Shown here: positions 6,677 through 7,157 of the stretch, in pieces
How the letters are laid out: each line of letters starts with the position of its first letter
How positions within the stretch are numbered: the first letter of the stretch is position 1
Source: JAGLQQ01 sp043806135
GTDB taxonomy: Bacteria; Omnitrophota; Gorgyraeia; B26-G9
NCBI GenBank assembly: GCA_043806135.1
Contig: JAZDHG010000089.1
Span: 1-7,157, forward strand
DNA length: 7,157 nucleotides
Reading direction: 5' to 3'
Position numbers and translations under genes: made by a program
The notes under the pieces: generated by a model
Databases searched by the model: none
Seen by the model: the letters and a program-made list of their open reading frames with translations, nothing else
What the model was told of the DNA's origin: nothing

Positions 6677-7072
6677 ATGGGGGCAAAAATAATGAAAGTA
6701 GTTACTAAAAAGGAAGAAAGACGAAAAACAATCAGGGTGGATACCCCTAATTCGGTATCTAATTGCCGGCTTTTTGCCGCAGAAACTGAAGGCAGGTTTC
6801 AGTTTACGGTCTGGCCGATAAAAAATCTAAGTACGCAAGGAATAGCTATTAAAAGCGATGAAAACGTTTCTCCTGGGGCTTTGGCATTTTTGAATATTGA
6901 TCTGGCTGTAGTCATGAAGACTGTAGGTGTGATTGCCAAGGTTATCTGGTGCCAGCAGCGCGAAAAAGGATACGAAATAGGGCTTAATTTCAGCTGGTGG
7001 CCGAAAGAAGACGATAAGGAAGTATTAGTAGAGTTTATTAAGGATAGAATTTCTTGCGAAGAAATATTATAA
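6677..7072 (+). CDS. PilZ-domain protein, likely cyclic-di-GMP receptor
   Basis: This 131-residue protein is about the size of a single PilZ domain with short tails. The N-terminal ERRKTIR gives the RxxxR motif (R16-R20). NLSTQG (50-55) is the (D/N)xSxxG motif on the following strand. YEIGLNF (99-105) matches the family's closing YxIGVxF strand. Both ligand motifs are intact, so binding of cyclic-di-GMP is expected; proteins of this family then act on motility, polysaccharide export or other targets. No signal peptide or membrane segment is seen, so it is probably cytoplasmic. Two in-frame starts are possible: ATG at 6677 with AGGG six bases upstream, or ATG at 6692 with GGGGG eight bases upstream. 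The second would only drop five residues before the motifs. The gene lies 121 bases after the giant UDP-glucose enzyme and 45 bases before the next gene, with which it may share a transcript. Confidence 0.88.
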   Translation: MGAKIMKVVTKKEERRKTIRVDTPNSVSNCRLFAAETEGRFQFTVWPIKNLSTQGIAIKSDENVSPGALAFLNIDLAVVMKTVGVIAKVIWCQQREKGYEIGLNFSWWPKEDDKEVLVEFIKDRISCEEIL

Positions 7073-7102
7073 TAATTATTGGACAGCATGGTAAGATTAA
7101 TT

Positions 7103-7108
7103 AAGGAG
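7103..7108 (+). promoter_or_regulatory. Ribosome binding site of the right-edge gene
   Basis: AAGGAG lies nine bases before the ATG at 7118. It is the strongest Shine-Dalgarno site in the window and supports a real gene start close to the edge. Confidence 0.7.
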
Positions 7109-7117
7109 TTTTAAAGA

Positions 7118-7157
7118 ATGAAAACAAACAGGATGTCACTTAAAATAATTTCATACA
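7118..7157 (+). CDS. First codons of a gene cut by the right edge
   Basis: After a strong AAGGAG, an ATG opens a frame reading MKTNRMSLKIISY up to the window end with no stop. The basic start (K2, R5, K9) turning hydrophobic at IIS would fit the n-region of a signal peptide, but 13 residues cannot decide this and the product cannot be named. It lies 45 bases after the PilZ gene, so co-transcription is likely. Confidence 0.6.
   Translation, partial: MKTNRMSLKIISY

Noticed and set aside
7068..7073. TATAAT as a -10 box for the right-edge gene
   Set aside because: It matches the consensus but sits in an AT-rich run at the stop codon, and no acceptable -35 lies at the right distance. The nearest TTGCGA is only eight bases away.
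7071..7080. Perfect 10-base palindrome AATAATTATT
   Set aside because: It is only A and T in an AT-rich gap, so it is likely to occur by chance and has no loop or second copy to suggest an operator.

Overview
The window is a plus-strand stretch of bacterial chromosome, moderately AT-rich, with four genes in one direction: the 3' part of a gene cut by the left edge, a giant 1981-residue gene, a small PilZ gene, and the first codons of a fourth gene cut by the right edge. No tRNA, rRNA, CRISPR array, insertion sequence or origin was seen. Shine-Dalgarno sites, a sigma70-like promoter and the PilZ domain point to a bacterium. A huge multi-enzyme protein behind an apparent signal peptide, next to a protein with a TGGFHTEG motif, reminds me of Omnitrophota (PVC superphylum) genomes. 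That placement is a recollection, not something the sequence proves.

Layout. Positions 1-586 hold the C-terminal 194 codons of an unrecognised protein whose last third resembles the end of the TraB/GumN (Tiki-like) fold. After 23 bases and a good ribosome binding site comes the giant gene (610-6555). It encodes an N-terminal signal-like segment, a complete PGM2-type phosphohexomutase domain, a divergent phosphoglycerate kinase (PGK)-like domain, and a eukaryote-type UTP-glucose-1-phosphate uridylyltransferase (UDPGP family) domain ending in a beta-helix-like segment. The 121-base gap at 6556-6676 contains a plausible promoter and one arm of a 13-bp inverted repeat. A PilZ-domain gene (6677-7072) and the start of another gene (from 7118) follow.

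How the parts may work together. The first and third domains of the giant protein catalyse consecutive steps: glucose-6-phosphate to glucose-1-phosphate, then with UTP to UDP-glucose. The protein therefore looks like a channelled UDP-glucose synthase with a PGK-like module between the two enzymes. The PGK module keeps much of its nucleotide-side signature but has lost several residues that bind 3-phosphoglycerate, so its present role is open. UDP-glucose feeds glycan and exopolysaccharide synthesis, a process often controlled by cyclic-di-GMP through PilZ proteins, so the PilZ neighbour may be functionally related. The most notable points are the PGM-PGK-UGP fusion, its apparent export signal, and an insertion with a tandem repeat inside the nucleotide-binding loop region of the UGP domain.
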